Assembly (NCBI GenBank): GCA_024509875.1
Contig: JAMPIV010008056.1
Span: 22,499-86,498, forward strand
Source of the DNA: Oreohelix idahoensis
Taxonomy: Eukaryota; Mollusca; Gastropoda; Stylommatophora; Oreohelicidae
Length of the DNA: 64,000 bases
Direction: 5' to 3'
The translations under genes and the position numbers were made by a program. This document shows, piece after piece, positions 46,381-57,776 of the stretch. The notes under the pieces were generated by a model. That model had not been told where the DNA came from. It was given only the letters and a program-made list of their open reading frames with translations, and did not search any database. The first letter of the stretch is position 1; each line of letters begins with the position of its first letter.

Positions 46381-48264
46381 CTTTATTAAGGACCTGGACA
46401 GATGAGAAGGCGGAAGAGACTGTTACCTCATCGTATCAATATGTGAACGAACTGACCACTCGTTTGAAAGCTGGATGGAAACTGGCAAATGATAATTTGA
46501 AACAAGCCAGGAAGAAACATGCAGCATATTTTAATAGGAAGGCAAAGGACAGGGAACTGGCAGTCGGAGAGAAGGTGCTGCTTCTACTACCGGGAAGCCA
46601 GAATAAATTACAAATTGGTTGGCAAGGTCCATATACGGTTCTAGAGAAGGTGTCTAGAACAAACTATAAAATTGACAAAAAGGGGAAGGAAAAAGTTTAT
46701 CATGTAAACCTGTTAAAGAAGTATCTGGACAGACCACTCCAGGAAAGCACCCCCTTATTGACCTTGGCTATTGCAACCCAGATGCAAAAAGAACCACTCA
46801 CCTCACATGAATACCCATTACATCCTTGTGAAACAGCAGCACAGGTAAAAGTCAGTAAGCACCTGACTAAAAAACCAGAGGGAGAGAGTTCAACAAGTTC
46901 TGGAGGAACATACAGATGTATTAACAGATAAACCAGGCCATACAAATTTGCTACAGTATGACATGAAACTGGTAGACTCAAACCCAATCTGTATGAGAGC
47001 CTATTCTATTCCGTTCGCGAAGGAGAAGGCATTAAAGGAAGAAATAGATTATTTATTGAAGGAGGGGATTATTTCGCACAGTGAATCATCTTTTAGTTCT
47101 AGTGTCGTTTTGTTGAGGAAACCGTCTGGGGAACACAGACTGTGCATAGATTACAGGAAACTGAATGCTGTCACAGAAGGACAAGTGGATCCATTACCAG
47201 ACACAAAACAGCTATTTGCCAGACTGAACAAGGCAAAATACTTTTCAAAAGTGGATCTTAGTAAAGGCTATTACCAGATCCCAGTGAAGCCTGAAGTGAG
47301 ACCTTATTTGGCTTTTAGCACTTCGGATGGACATTATGAATTCAATATGCTACCATTCGGACTGAAAAATGCTCCGAGTGTGTTTTCAAGGATGATGCGA
47401 AAATTGTTGGACCCCCTGAATAACCCATGTATCACGAATTTCATGGATGATATACTCGTCGCCACAGAGACATTTGAAGAACACATTGAAGCTCTGGAGA
47501 TGTTGTTTGATAGACTTCGGGAGGCGAACTTAACTGCTAGGCCAACAAAATGTTGTATTGGATGCAAAGAGTTGGAATTCTTGGGGCACACTGTATATCA
47601 GGGTAATATGACCCCTGATCCTAAGAACTTGGAAAAACTGCAGAGAGCACCTAGGCCGCAAACCAAAAAGGACGTGCGATCATTCGTGTCGTTATGCGGA
47701 TTTTATCAGAAATACATCAAAAATTTTAACGCCATTTGTGCTCCTCTGACTGATCTGACTCGCAAGGGACTTCCAGATAAAATTATTTGGACTGCACAAT
47801 GTGAATTAGCGTTCCAAGAGTTAAAGGAAAAACTCACTAGCAAGCCTATTCTCAAACTGCCTGATTTGACACAGGACTTTGTCTTAAGAACCGATGCAAG
47901 TAATGTGGGACTTGGAGGGGCTTTGTTGCAAAGATCATCTTCACCTGATGGGGAACTTAAACCAGTCGCTTATGCAAGCCGCAAATTGAATAAGGCGGAA
48001 CAAGGATACTCCACAAGCGAAAAAGAATGTTTAGCATTAATCTGGGCAATAAAGAAGTTTCAAATCTATCTGTATGGTAGGACATTTGTGGTGGAGACGG
48101 ATCATCAGCCTCTCGTGTTCTTGTCTCAGGCTAAGCATGAAAACGCAAGATTGCTGAGGTGGTCTTTATTGCTTCAACCTTATCAGTTTAGTATCCAATA
48201 TATCCCAGGCAAATTGAATGTCGGTGCAGATTTCCTCAGTCGGCACCCCTGTGATCAAAATTAG
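46362..48264 (+). pseudogene. Gmr1-like element copy 1: integrase C-terminus, RT and RNase H, frameshifted
   Basis: The frame is open from 46362, overlapping the first ORF by 19 nt in the -1 register. It first gives the integrase C-terminal region (FNRKAKDRELAVGEKVLLLL, WQGPYTVL), then RT (LRKPSGEHRLCIDYRKLN, LPFGLKNAPSVFSRMM, active site FMDDILVAT) and RNase H (LRTDASNVGLGGAL, TSEKECLALIWAIKKF, VETDHQPLVFL, GADFLSRH). One extra A (six instead of five) at about 46868 shifts the frame between the integrase part and RT, giving a stop at 46931; RT resumes from 46948. Copy 2 is intact at this place. The single homopolymer difference could be an assembly error. Confidence 0.92.
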
Positions 48265-48349
48265 AGTAATGGCAGACGTGAGGAGTAATTTTACCTATGT
48301 GTATCGCTGGTTTTGGAACTTGCCATAGGCATGTTTTCAGGTGGGGAGA

Positions 48350-50534
48350 TGTGTAGTGAAATTGACAGAGATACAACGGTAAAATTCCTCCAAGGATAAC
48401 ATTTAAGGATAAAAACATAATGCGTAGGCTGCTGATGTACATGATCGCCTAGACCGCGGGTCATCACCCTCCATAAATTTGACTTGCTAGACCGGAGGGG
48501 AACGGAGGATCAAAAAGGAAAAAAAAAAATATGACTGGAAAGGCTACAGAGACGCAATTGGGGGGGGGGGGGGGGGGAAATGGATGGATGAAAGTAAAAA
48601 AATTCAAGTCCCCCAAATTGACACGAGGTACGGAATTGGACGTTTTGCGATACCAAGCGCTTGATTTGAATTTGAGCGGAAGAACGCAGATGTCTGAAAA
48701 AAATTACAAAAAAATTAAAAAGTAAATTTTTCTTAATATTAATGTTAGGAATATAAAAATTAGCTGGCCAGATGGCCTATTCTGAGCAGTGAACGAATAT
48801 GGTCTTAATTTTACAGACGGATAGATAATATTGAAAATAATGACAAAAGACAGTGTAGTTTACATCAGCCACAGACTGCATTGAATCTAACATATCGTTA
48901 TTTGCACACAAAAACACGACCTTGGGGACGCAGGTGTTCAAATTTACTTGGCATAGAAGTGAAGGGACATTGGTGGTAGCTGTGTCTAAATATAACTTTT
49001 TACAACAAAAATTTGAAGGGGAGAGAACGGTTGGGTCAAAAATCGAGCACAATTTTGTAGAAACACAAGTAGAGACGGACAGACTAACAGATAACCATCC
49101 ATACGTGACTGAAGCTTGACTGAAATGACTTTAGTGAGGAAATTTGAAATTAAAAATAAACCTCGGCAGTGATTGGCCACAGACAATCATATCATTAGCG
49201 CTCAGAGCGCATTTGGGGTCATTCTTCAATAATTGTTCAGTGTTAGACACAGATTTTAAAGTGTGGTGTTTTCCCATATGAAAGACAGTGAGTTAAATTT
49301 AGGGACGCCATCCTATAGCCAGCAGCTCAGCTGAGTTTTGCTAGCACTTCTGTGTTAATTATTCATAATCTGGTAAGATTGAAATTATTTCTTTATATAT
49401 TTTGAATATTGTTTCATGTTCGAGTGATTTGATACTGCCATATCATAATCTAGCCTTACAAACAAGTAGGGATTTTGCTCTAGACCCCCCGCCCAAGTCA
49501 GGGTCTAGGGACTAACAATGTACCTAAACACCAGCAAGGATTATGCAAGACCGATCAAGAGTTGAGAATAAGGAAACATATTACCTATCCTCTTTTAGGG
49601 TAGAAAACTAATAATTATTTTTCAGAATCTATAGTCTGGGAGGATCTATCGGATGTAAACCCACCATGGTAACTGTGCTGTTTGGTCAGAGAGATCTGAC
49701 CTGTCTGTATAATGTGGTTGTTGTGTCAGTGTGGTGTCCAGACGTGGGTAGAGAATAGATTTTGACACATGGCCCATACTTTGATTGCAGAGCTGCGAGT
49801 TTCTGTCGTCAACGAAGAAGTATCTATTCGGGTGGTGATTTACACAAGTGTATCTGTGCAGTCCTTGTGACAGAGACCACCATTATTGCCCGCCAGCACG
49901 GAGAGGTGGGACCACCTGATTTCAGCACCAGAGCTACAAATACCAGATGAGTGAGCCTCTGGTCTGCTGGATATTCACCAACCCCATTTAGTTGCAGATA
50001 CCCCATAAAAATTCCCACCATTTTCTGGACACTGTGTAGTCAATATAGACAGGTGTGATGAGACCACCCCAACAGCACAGACAATAAATATCCTCCTTAG
50101 TAGCTGACTACCAGAACATTTTAATAAAACTAACTATTCTAGTACTTAAATATGTACACTTTTGCATTTATTATGTAACATTCCATGCATAATTTTCATA
50201 AATTTTAAATCCTTCTTTTAAAACAAGTTCTGGTCAAAATAAAACTTGATCCAGAACAAATAAATGTAATATAATTATATCAAAAACTTTACACACGTGA
50301 GTTAGTTCAGTGTATTGTAACACTTGTTAATCTTATTAGTCTTGTTAAATATCTATGGGTATATTTATAACTATCACACCACAGTACACATCATACCCCA
50401 GACACTTTACGCAGCTACATTCAAAAAAAAAAAAATTAAGTGTGAGGTCGTAGTGGTAGCAAGAAAGGCCTTCTGACAATTCTCAATTACATTTTATCTC
50501 AGGAGCCTTCACAGCTGGCCTCATACAATTTACA
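48350..50534 (+). mobile_element. LTR 2, shared by the two tandem copies
   Basis: It starts with TGTGTAGTG just after a purine-rich tract (ggtggggaga, likely plus-strand primer) and ends TTTACA, giving TGT...ACA ends. Length is 2185 bp, with an internal G-run at 48560-48577. It serves as 3' LTR of copy 1 and 5' LTR of copy 2. The end point is inferred from where the third LTR loses similarity to the other two (57386). A sequence ttggggtcttgtccaggga follows about 50 bp later, as after LTR 1. Confidence 0.88.
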
Positions 50535-50845
50535 TGTAGTACCATCATCATCATACAATACCATCAATACCACTACATATATTGGGGTCTTGTCCAGGGA
50601 TAATTAGCCCAACAGTAATATTAAGATCTCCTGGTGGGAGAAATAAAAGTAGGGAAATAAATTGTAAAATTTCCTTTAAAAGTAAAAGTGTCCCTGCAGA
50701 TAAAAGTTGGTGAATCTTCACAGCCAGTAATAATTAATTAGTTAACTGGTTAGTTAGAATTAGTTAGATTATAGTAATTAGAAGTACTTAGTGTATTTAC
50801 TGGTTAGAGATTTATCTTGTATAATTATTATATTGTCTAAAAAGT

Positions 50846-53227
50846 ATGGCTGAGCTAGCAAAGTTTAGATCAGCTGCTGTGCTCACTGCGAAGGAGATGG
50901 GGATGGATGGTCAAATTTTAATTCAATACGTAACGACTGAATGTGATAAATATATTGAAAGGGAAGATAGAAAGGTAGCTGAAGAGAAGAGGTTACAAAT
51001 TGAGGCTGATAGAGAAATTAAGAGGCTGCAGATTGAGGCAGAAGAAAAACGACAGCAAAGGGAGGCAGAAGAAAAACGACAGCAAAGGGAGGCAGAAGAT
51101 AAAAAGGCCGAAAGGGAGGCAGAAGAAAAAAGGTTGACTGCCGAAAGGGAGGCTGAAGATAGAAGGTTGCAGAGGGAGCACGAATTACGACTAAGGGAGC
51201 TGGAATTACAAGGCCCGGCCCCTGAAAATGGTGCCAGCCCTTTTGCCTCAGATGCTACGCCCAGTATGGGAGCCTCAAACTCAGCTATGGGGTTTCATTT
51301 AGACCATTTTGTTGAGAAAGACGATGACATAGAGGGGTACCTGGGACGTTTTGAGTTATTAGCTACTACATATGGGTTAGAGAGAGAGAGGTGGAGTTTA
51401 AAGCTATCACAGGGATTGAGGGGTGCTTCTTATGAAGTATTTGCCAAAATGAACAGGGAAGACCAAGACAATTATGACATGTTAAAGCAGGCTTTGTTAT
51501 TAAGGTACGAGAAGAATGGTGAATTTTATCGTAAGAGATTTAGAAATGCCAAACTGTTGTCTGGGGAGACATACCACCAATTCTCTGCCAGACTAGAAAC
51601 CTATTTGGAGAAATGGACGGCTCTGGGGAAGACCCAAGATCTTAAAGAAATGATCATGATTGAGCAATTGAGAGAGTCCATGGCTCCAGACATGAGAAAA
51701 TTTCTCATGGAACAAGGTGCAGAGAAGTTGGGGGAAATTTTAAATGTTGCTGAGAGGTATCAGGCAGCCCAGGCAGAGGTAAGTGGTGCTAAGAAGAAGC
51801 ACATAGACAATTTTAAAGCTCCACAGCAATTTAATAAATTTGATAATAGAGAGCAGGGAAATAAAGGTAGGACAAATTTTGAGCGGCCAAGAAATGACTA
51901 TCGCGACAGAAACTCACAGTTCAATGACCAAAAGTTCAATGAAAGAAAACCGTTGAACCAAGGAAAAAGATGGTGTAAATGGTGCAAGAAGGATAACCAT
52001 AACACCGAATTTTGTAGAAGGAAACCTTCAAACATTGCTGCAATGAAGTCGGGGACGCAAAGATTAAAGGTTAATCCTAAGGGACAACAGGAACCTTATC
52101 ACCCCCCAGTTTGTGAGGATGTTATTTGTAATGGGGTCACCATAAGGTGCCTTTATGATACAGGTTTGGATTATGATTCAGTTGTGAAGTCTAGCCTAGT
52201 GGACCCAAGTCAGTATACCACAGAAACAGTGGAAATACAAGGGGCGACTAAGGACATACCACTCATGACACTTCCCATCGCAAGGATAACGGTGAAAACT
52301 CGCTATGTGGAAGGAGAAATCAGAGCAGCAGTGATAGATGAACCAATCTACCCTCTGATATTGGGGTGTAGATACGTCTTCTTGGGGAATCCCGAGAAAC
52401 CTGTGATCATGGCGACAGTGCAGACCAGGTCACAGAAGAAGGAGGAAGAAGGTGAACCTATAAACGCTCATCCAGAGGAGATGAGGAAGGCGCAGGCTGA
52501 GGATAGGACACTCAAGCCCTGTTTTAAAAAATTGCCCAAATGCCACACACCTCCGAGCAAGGGGGAATATTTCATGAAGAATAGATTATTATACAGGAAG
52601 ACAGGAACTAGATCCACTGGTCACGGACAGTTAGTTCTTCCCAAGAGATATAGGGCAAATTTGATAAGGAGCTTACATGTTGGAAAAGATGGTGACCATG
52701 AGAAAGTCGGTACCATCTGCCAAAAGATTGCTCTAAAATACTATTGGCCCGACGTAAATGTCGATGTTGAAAACTTTGTAGAAGCATGTGGCGTATTTCA
52801 TGAGGGAACACCCACAAAGGGAAAATATGTGCAGGACCTAGAACCGCCACGGGGCAACTTTAGGCCTGAAAGGAAAACTAATTATACACGGGTAGACAAA
52901 GTGGAATGGGAGCCCCCTTTTCACACCCAGTCTTCACTTGAATGGATTAACATGGCCGCTATGCGAAGAGTACAAAGAAGAAATTTAACCCAGGATAGGA
53001 TGACAATCCCTCGGTCAGACTTATATAAACTGGAGGAACAGACAAGAGAGCGAAGATCTCTCATAAACAATCTTAAGTGGGGAGACAAACCCCAGAGAAA
53101 AATTGGTAGTGGTCGATTTGTGAGTGATGATTCTAGGAAGAAAAGTCCTCATTATAAAGCTTCTAATGGACGGGACCAGATGAGTTCCATGAAAAATAAG
53201 TATGATAAATTAAAGATCCAGATGTAA
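50846..53227 (+). CDS. Gmr1-like element copy 2: Gag, protease, integrase N-terminus
   Basis: Starts at MAELAKF, 311 bp after LTR 2, 793 codons. The architecture and almost all residues equal copy 1: coiled coil, capsid-like region, CCHC knuckle, DTG protease (52157-52165), incomplete integrase zinc finger (Cys to Phe), then the same unrecognised segment of about 125 codons. The clear difference is in the coiled coil, where copy 2 has a different arrangement of EAEEKR/EAEDKK heptad-like repeats and is six residues longer, as expected of slippage in a repetitive coding tract. The frame is intact throughout, so the odd C-terminal segment is conserved as coding in both copies. Confidence 0.93.
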   Translation: MAELAKFRSAAVLTAKEMGMDGQILIQYVTTECDKYIEREDRKVAEEKRLQIEADREIKRLQIEAEEKRQQREAEEKRQQREAEDKKAEREAEEKRLTAEREAEDRRLQREHELRLRELELQGPAPENGASPFASDATPSMGASNSAMGFHLDHFVEKDDDIEGYLGRFELLATTYGLERERWSLKLSQGLRGASYEVFAKMNREDQDNYDMLKQALLLRYEKNGEFYRKRFRNAKLLSGETYHQFSARLETYLEKWTALGKTQDLKEMIMIEQLRESMAPDMRKFLMEQGAEKLGEILNVAERYQAAQAEVSGAKKKHIDNFKAPQQFNKFDNREQGNKGRTNFERPRNDYRDRNSQFNDQKFNERKPLNQGKRWCKWCKKDNHNTEFCRRKPSNIAAMKSGTQRLKVNPKGQQEPYHPPVCEDVICNGVTIRCLYDTGLDYDSVVKSSLVDPSQYTTETVEIQGATKDIPLMTLPIARITVKTRYVEGEIRAAVIDEPIYPLILGCRYVFLGNPEKPVIMATVQTRSQKKEEEGEPINAHPEEMRKAQAEDRTLKPCFKKLPKCHTPPSKGEYFMKNRLLYRKTGTRSTGHGQLVLPKRYRANLIRSLHVGKDGDHEKVGTICQKIALKYYWPDVNVDVENFVEACGVFHEGTPTKGKYVQDLEPPRGNFRPERKTNYTRVDKVEWEPPFHTQSSLEWINMAAMRRVQRRNLTQDRMTIPRSDLYKLEEQTRERRSLINNLKWGDKPQRKIGSGRFVSDDSRKKSPHYKASNGRDQMSSMKNKYDKLKIQM

Positions 53228-55110
53228 CTTTATTAAGGACCTGGACAGATGAGAAGGCGGAAGAGACTGTTACCTCATCGTATCAATATGTGAACGAACT
53301 GACCACTCGTTTGAAAGCTGGATGGAAACTGGCAAATGATAATTTGAAACAAGCCAGGAAGAAACATGCAGCATATTTTAATAGGAAGGCAAAGGACAGG
53401 GAACTGGCAGTCGGAGAGAAGGTGCTGCTTCTACTACCGGGAAGCCAGAATAAATTACAAATTGGTTGGCAAGGTCCATATACGGTTCTAGAGAAGGTGT
53501 CTAGAACAAACTATAAAATTGACAAAAAGGGGAAGGAAAAAGTTTATCATGTAAACCTGTTAAAGAAGTATCTGGACAGACCACTCCAGGAAAGCACCCC
53601 CTTATTGACCTTGGCTATTGCAACCCAGATGCAAAAAGAACCACTCACCTCACATGAATACCCATTACATCCTTGTGAAACAGCAGCACAGGTAAAAGTC
53701 AGTAAGCACCTGACTAAAAACCAGAGGGAGAGAGTTCAACAAGTTCTGGAGGAACATACAGATGTATTAACAGATAAACCAGGCCATACAAATTTGCTAC
53801 AGTATGACATGAAACTGGTAGACTCAAACCCAATCTGTATGAGAGCCTATTCTATTCCGTTCGCGAAGGAGAAGGCATTAAAGGAAGAAATAGATTATTT
53901 AGTGAAGGAGGGGATTATTTCGCACAGTGAATCATCTTTTAGTTCTAGTGTCGTTTTGTTGAGGAAACCGTCTGGGGAACACAGACTGTGCATAGATTAC
54001 AGGAAACTGAATGCTGTCACAGAAGGACAAGTGGATCCATTACCAGACACAAAACAGCTATTTGCCAGACTGAACAAGGCAAAATACTTTTCAAAAGTGG
54101 ATCTTAGTAAAGGCTATTACCAGATCCCAGTGAAGCCTGAAGTGAGACCTTATTTGGCTTTTAGCACTTCGGATGGACATTATGAATTCAATATGCTACC
54201 ATTCGGACTGAAAAATGCTCCGAGTGTGTTTTCAAGGATGATGCGAAAATTGTTGGACCCCCTGAATAACCCATGTATCACGAATTTCATGGATGATATT
54301 CTCGTCGCCACAGAGACATTTGAAGAACACATTGAAGCTCTGGAGATGTTGTTTGATAGACTTCGGGAGGCGAACTTAACTGCTAGGCCAACAAAATGTT
54401 GTATTGGATGCAAAGAGTTGGAATTCTTGGGGCACACTGTATATCAGGGTAATATGACCCCTGATCCTAAGAACTTGGAAAAACTGCAGAGAGCACCTAG
54501 GCCGCAAACCAAAAAGGACGTGCGATCATTCGTGTCGTTATGCGGATTTTATCAGAAATACATCAAAAATTTTAACGCCATTTGTGCTCCTCTGACTGAT
54601 CTGACTCGCAAGGGACTTCCAGATAAAATTATTTGGACTGCACAATGTGAATTAGCGTTCCAAGAGTTAAAGGAAAAACTCACTAGCAAGCCTATTCTCA
54701 AACTGCCTGATTTGACACAGGACTTTGTCTTAAGAACCGATGCAAGTAATGTGGGACTTGGAGGGGCTTTGTTGCAAAGATCATCTTCACCTGATGGGGA
54801 ACTGAAACCAGTCGCTTATGCAAGCCGCAAATTGAATAAGGCGGAACAAGGATACTCCACAAGCGAAAAAGAATGTTTAGCATTAATCTGGGCAATAAAG
54901 AAGTTTCAAATCTATCTGTATGGTAGGACATTTGTGGTGGAGACGGATCATCAGCCTCTCGTGTTCTTGTCTCAGGCTAAGCATGAAAACGCAAGATTGC
55001 TGAGGTGGTCTTTATTGCTTCAACCTTATCAGTTTAGTATCCAATATATCCCAGGCAAATTGAATGTCGGTGCAGATTTCCTCAGTCGGCACCCCTGTGA
55101 TCAAAATTAG
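53209..55110 (+). CDS. Gmr1-like element copy 2: integrase C-terminus, RT and RNase H, intact
   Basis: The open frame runs from 53209 (first codon after a stop) to TAG at 55110; no ATG begins it (the first start-like codon is GTG at 53290), and it overlaps the first ORF by 19 nt in the -1 register, so it would be made by frameshifting or not at all. I see no canonical slippery heptamer. Integrase C-terminal region first, then RT with FMDDILVAT (FMDD at 54286-54297) and RNase H with the expected acidic residues (TDAS, EKE, TDH, GADFLS). RT and RNase H turn element RNA into DNA. All motifs are complete. Integrase before RT is the reverse of ordinary Ty3/gypsy order and fits the Gmr1-like group. 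Confidence 0.93.
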   Translation: MKDPDVTLLRTWTDEKAEETVTSSYQYVNELTTRLKAGWKLANDNLKQARKKHAAYFNRKAKDRELAVGEKVLLLLPGSQNKLQIGWQGPYTVLEKVSRTNYKIDKKGKEKVYHVNLLKKYLDRPLQESTPLLTLAIATQMQKEPLTSHEYPLHPCETAAQVKVSKHLTKNQRERVQQVLEEHTDVLTDKPGHTNLLQYDMKLVDSNPICMRAYSIPFAKEKALKEEIDYLVKEGIISHSESSFSSSVVLLRKPSGEHRLCIDYRKLNAVTEGQVDPLPDTKQLFARLNKAKYFSKVDLSKGYYQIPVKPEVRPYLAFSTSDGHYEFNMLPFGLKNAPSVFSRMMRKLLDPLNNPCITNFMDDILVATETFEEHIEALEMLFDRLREANLTARPTKCCIGCKELEFLGHTVYQGNMTPDPKNLEKLQRAPRPQTKKDVRSFVSLCGFYQKYIKNFNAICAPLTDLTRKGLPDKIIWTAQCELAFQELKEKLTSKPILKLPDLTQDFVLRTDASNVGLGGALLQRSSSPDGELKPVAYASRKLNKAEQGYSTSEKECLALIWAIKKFQIYLYGRTFVVETDHQPLVFLSQAKHENARLLRWSLLLQPYQFSIQYIPGKLNVGADFLSRHPCDQN

Positions 55111-55195
55111 AGTAATGGCAGACGTGAGGAGTAATTTTACCTATGTGTATCGCTGGTTTTGGAACTTGCCATAGGCATGTTTTCAGGTGGGGAGA

Positions 55196-57386
55196 TGTGT
55201 AGTGAAATTGACAGAGATACAACGGTAAAATTCCTCCAAGGATAACATTTAAGGATAAAAACATAATGCGTAGGCTGCTGATGTACATGATCGCCTAGAC
55301 CGCGGGTCATCACCCTCCATAAATTTGACTTGCTAGACCGGAGGGGAACGGAGGATCAAAAAGGAAAAAAAATATGACTGGAAAGGCTAAAGAGACGCAA
55401 TGGGGGGGCGGGGGGGGGGGGGGGGAAATGGATGAAAGTAAAAAAAAATTCAAGTCCCCCAAATTGACACGAGGTACGGAATTGGACGTTTTGCGATACC
55501 AAGCGCTTGATTTGAATTTGAGCGGAAGAACGCAGATGTCTGAAAAAAATTACAAAAAATTAAAAAGTAAATTTTTCTTAATATTAATGTTAGGAATATA
55601 AAAATTAGCTGGCCAGATGGCCTATTCTGAGCAGTGAACGAATATGGTCTTAATTTTACAGACGGATAGATAATATTGAAAATAATGACAAAAGACAGTG
55701 TAGTTTACATCAGCCACAGACTGCATTGAATCTAACATATCGTTATTTGCACACAAAAACACGACCTTGGGGACGCAGGTGTTCAAATTTACTTGGCATA
55801 GAAGTGAAGGGACATTGGTGGTAGCTGTGTCTAAATATAACTTTTTACAACAAAAATTTGAAGGGGAGAGAACGGTTGGGTCAAAAATCGAGCACAATTT
55901 TGTAGAAACACAAGTAGAGACGGACAGACTAACAGATAACCATCCATACGTGACTGAAGCTTGACTGAAATGACTTTAGTGAGGAAATTTGAAATTAAAA
56001 ATAAACCTCGGCAGTGATTGGCCACAGACAATCATATCATTAGCGCTCAGAGCGCATTTGGGGTCATTCTTCAATAATTGTTCAGTGTTAGACACAGATT
56101 TTAAAGTGTGGTGTTTTCCCATATGAAAGACAGTGAGTTAAATTTAGGGACGCCATCCTATAGCCAGCAGCTCAGCTGAGTTTTGCTAGCACTTCTGTGT
56201 TAATTATTCATAATCTGGTAAGATTGAAATTATTTCTTTATATATTTTGAATATTGTTTCATGTTCGAGTGATTTGATACTGCCATATCATAATCTAGCC
56301 TTACAAACAAGTAGGGATTTTGCTCTAGACCCCCCGCCCAAGTCAGGGTCTAGGGACTAACAATGTACCTAAACACCAGCAAGGATTATGCAAGACCGAT
56401 CAAGAGTTGAGAATAAGGAAACATATTACCTATCCTCTTTTAGGGTAGAAAACTAATAATTATTTTTCAGAATCTATAGTCTGGGAGGATCTATCGGATG
56501 TAAACCCACCATGGTAACTGTGCTGTTTGGTCAGAGAGATCTGACCTGTCTGTATAATGTGGTTGTTGTGTCAGTGTGGTGTCCAGACGTGGGTAGAGAA
56601 TAGATTTTGACACATGGCCCATACTTTGATTGCAGAGCTGCGAGTTTCTGTCGTCAACGAAGCAGTATCTATTCGGGTGGTGATTTACACAAGTGTATCT
56701 GTGCAGTCCTTGTGACAGAGACCACCATTAGTGCCCGCCAGCACGGAGAGGTGGGACCACCTGATTTCAGCACCAGAGCTACAAATACCAGATGAGTGAG
56801 CCTCTGGTCTGCTGGATATTCACCAACCCCATTTAGTTGCAGATACCCCATAAAAATTCCCACCATTTTCTGGACACTGTGTAGTCAATATAGACAGGTG
56901 TGATGAGACCACCCCAACAGCACAGACAATAAATATCCTCCTTAGTAGCTGACTACCAGAACATTTTAATAAAACTAACTATTCTAGTACTTAAATATGT
57001 ACACTTTTGCATTTATTATGTAACATTCCATGCATAATTTTCATAAATTTTAAATCCTTCTTTTAAAACAAGTTCTGGTCAAAATAAAACTTGATCCAGA
57101 ACAAATAAATGTAATATAATTATATCAAAAACTTTACACACGTGAGTTAGTTCAGTGTATTGTAACACTTGTTAATCTTATTAGTCTTGTTAAATATCTA
57201 TGGGTATATTTATAACTATCACACCACAGTACACATCATAACCCTAGACACTTTACGCAGCTACATTCATTAAAAAAAAAAAAAAAATTAAGTGTGAGGT
57301 CGTAGTGGTAGCAAGAAAGGCCTTCTGACATTTCTCAATTACATTTTATCTCAGGAGCCTTCACAGCTGGCCTCATACAATTTACA
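55196..57386 (+). mobile_element. LTR 3, the downstream LTR of the tandem array
   Basis: 2191 bp, TGTGTAG...TTTACA, almost identical to LTR 2. The G-run at 55402-55425 has one C. Private changes include gaagcagtatc (gaagaagtatc in the others) and accattagtgcc (accattattgcc). Similarity to LTRs 1 and 2 stops at 57386-57390, after which unrelated sequence begins. This fixes the right end of the array. Confidence 0.9.
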
Positions 57387-57776
57387 TGTATTCTCATACA
57401 TTACATAAATACAAAAAAGGCATACAAAAAATACCACTATTAAATACATAACAAAGTAATATTCAGGGTAGTGCAACTGAATTCTGTGAAACCCTGAAGG
57501 ACATTAAAAGCATACAAAAAGGCATACAAAAAATCATATAACAGTAAACATATGGATTCCATAATGTAAATACAACCATTACATGAAAGTATGAAATTGA
57601 CTGAAAAGCAGTGCAAACATTAACTAAAGTTAATTGCATATAATGAGATAATAATGGAAAGCAGTTCAAACATTCAAACCAATTAATTGCATATAAGAAG
57701 ATAATGCATTTAGCTCACCCGCTTTGATTTCAATATTGAGTTTGGCTCAAAGACGGCATATAATAATAATAAATTC
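57387..57776. other. Spacer right of the LTR array
   Basis: AT-rich, no gene. It contains local repeats: aaggcatacaaaaaat twice (about 57416-57436 and 57517-57535), and a unit of about 54 bp twice (gcagtgcaaacatt... at 57607 and gcagttcaaacatt... at 57661, both with ttaattgcatata). Confidence 0.6.
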
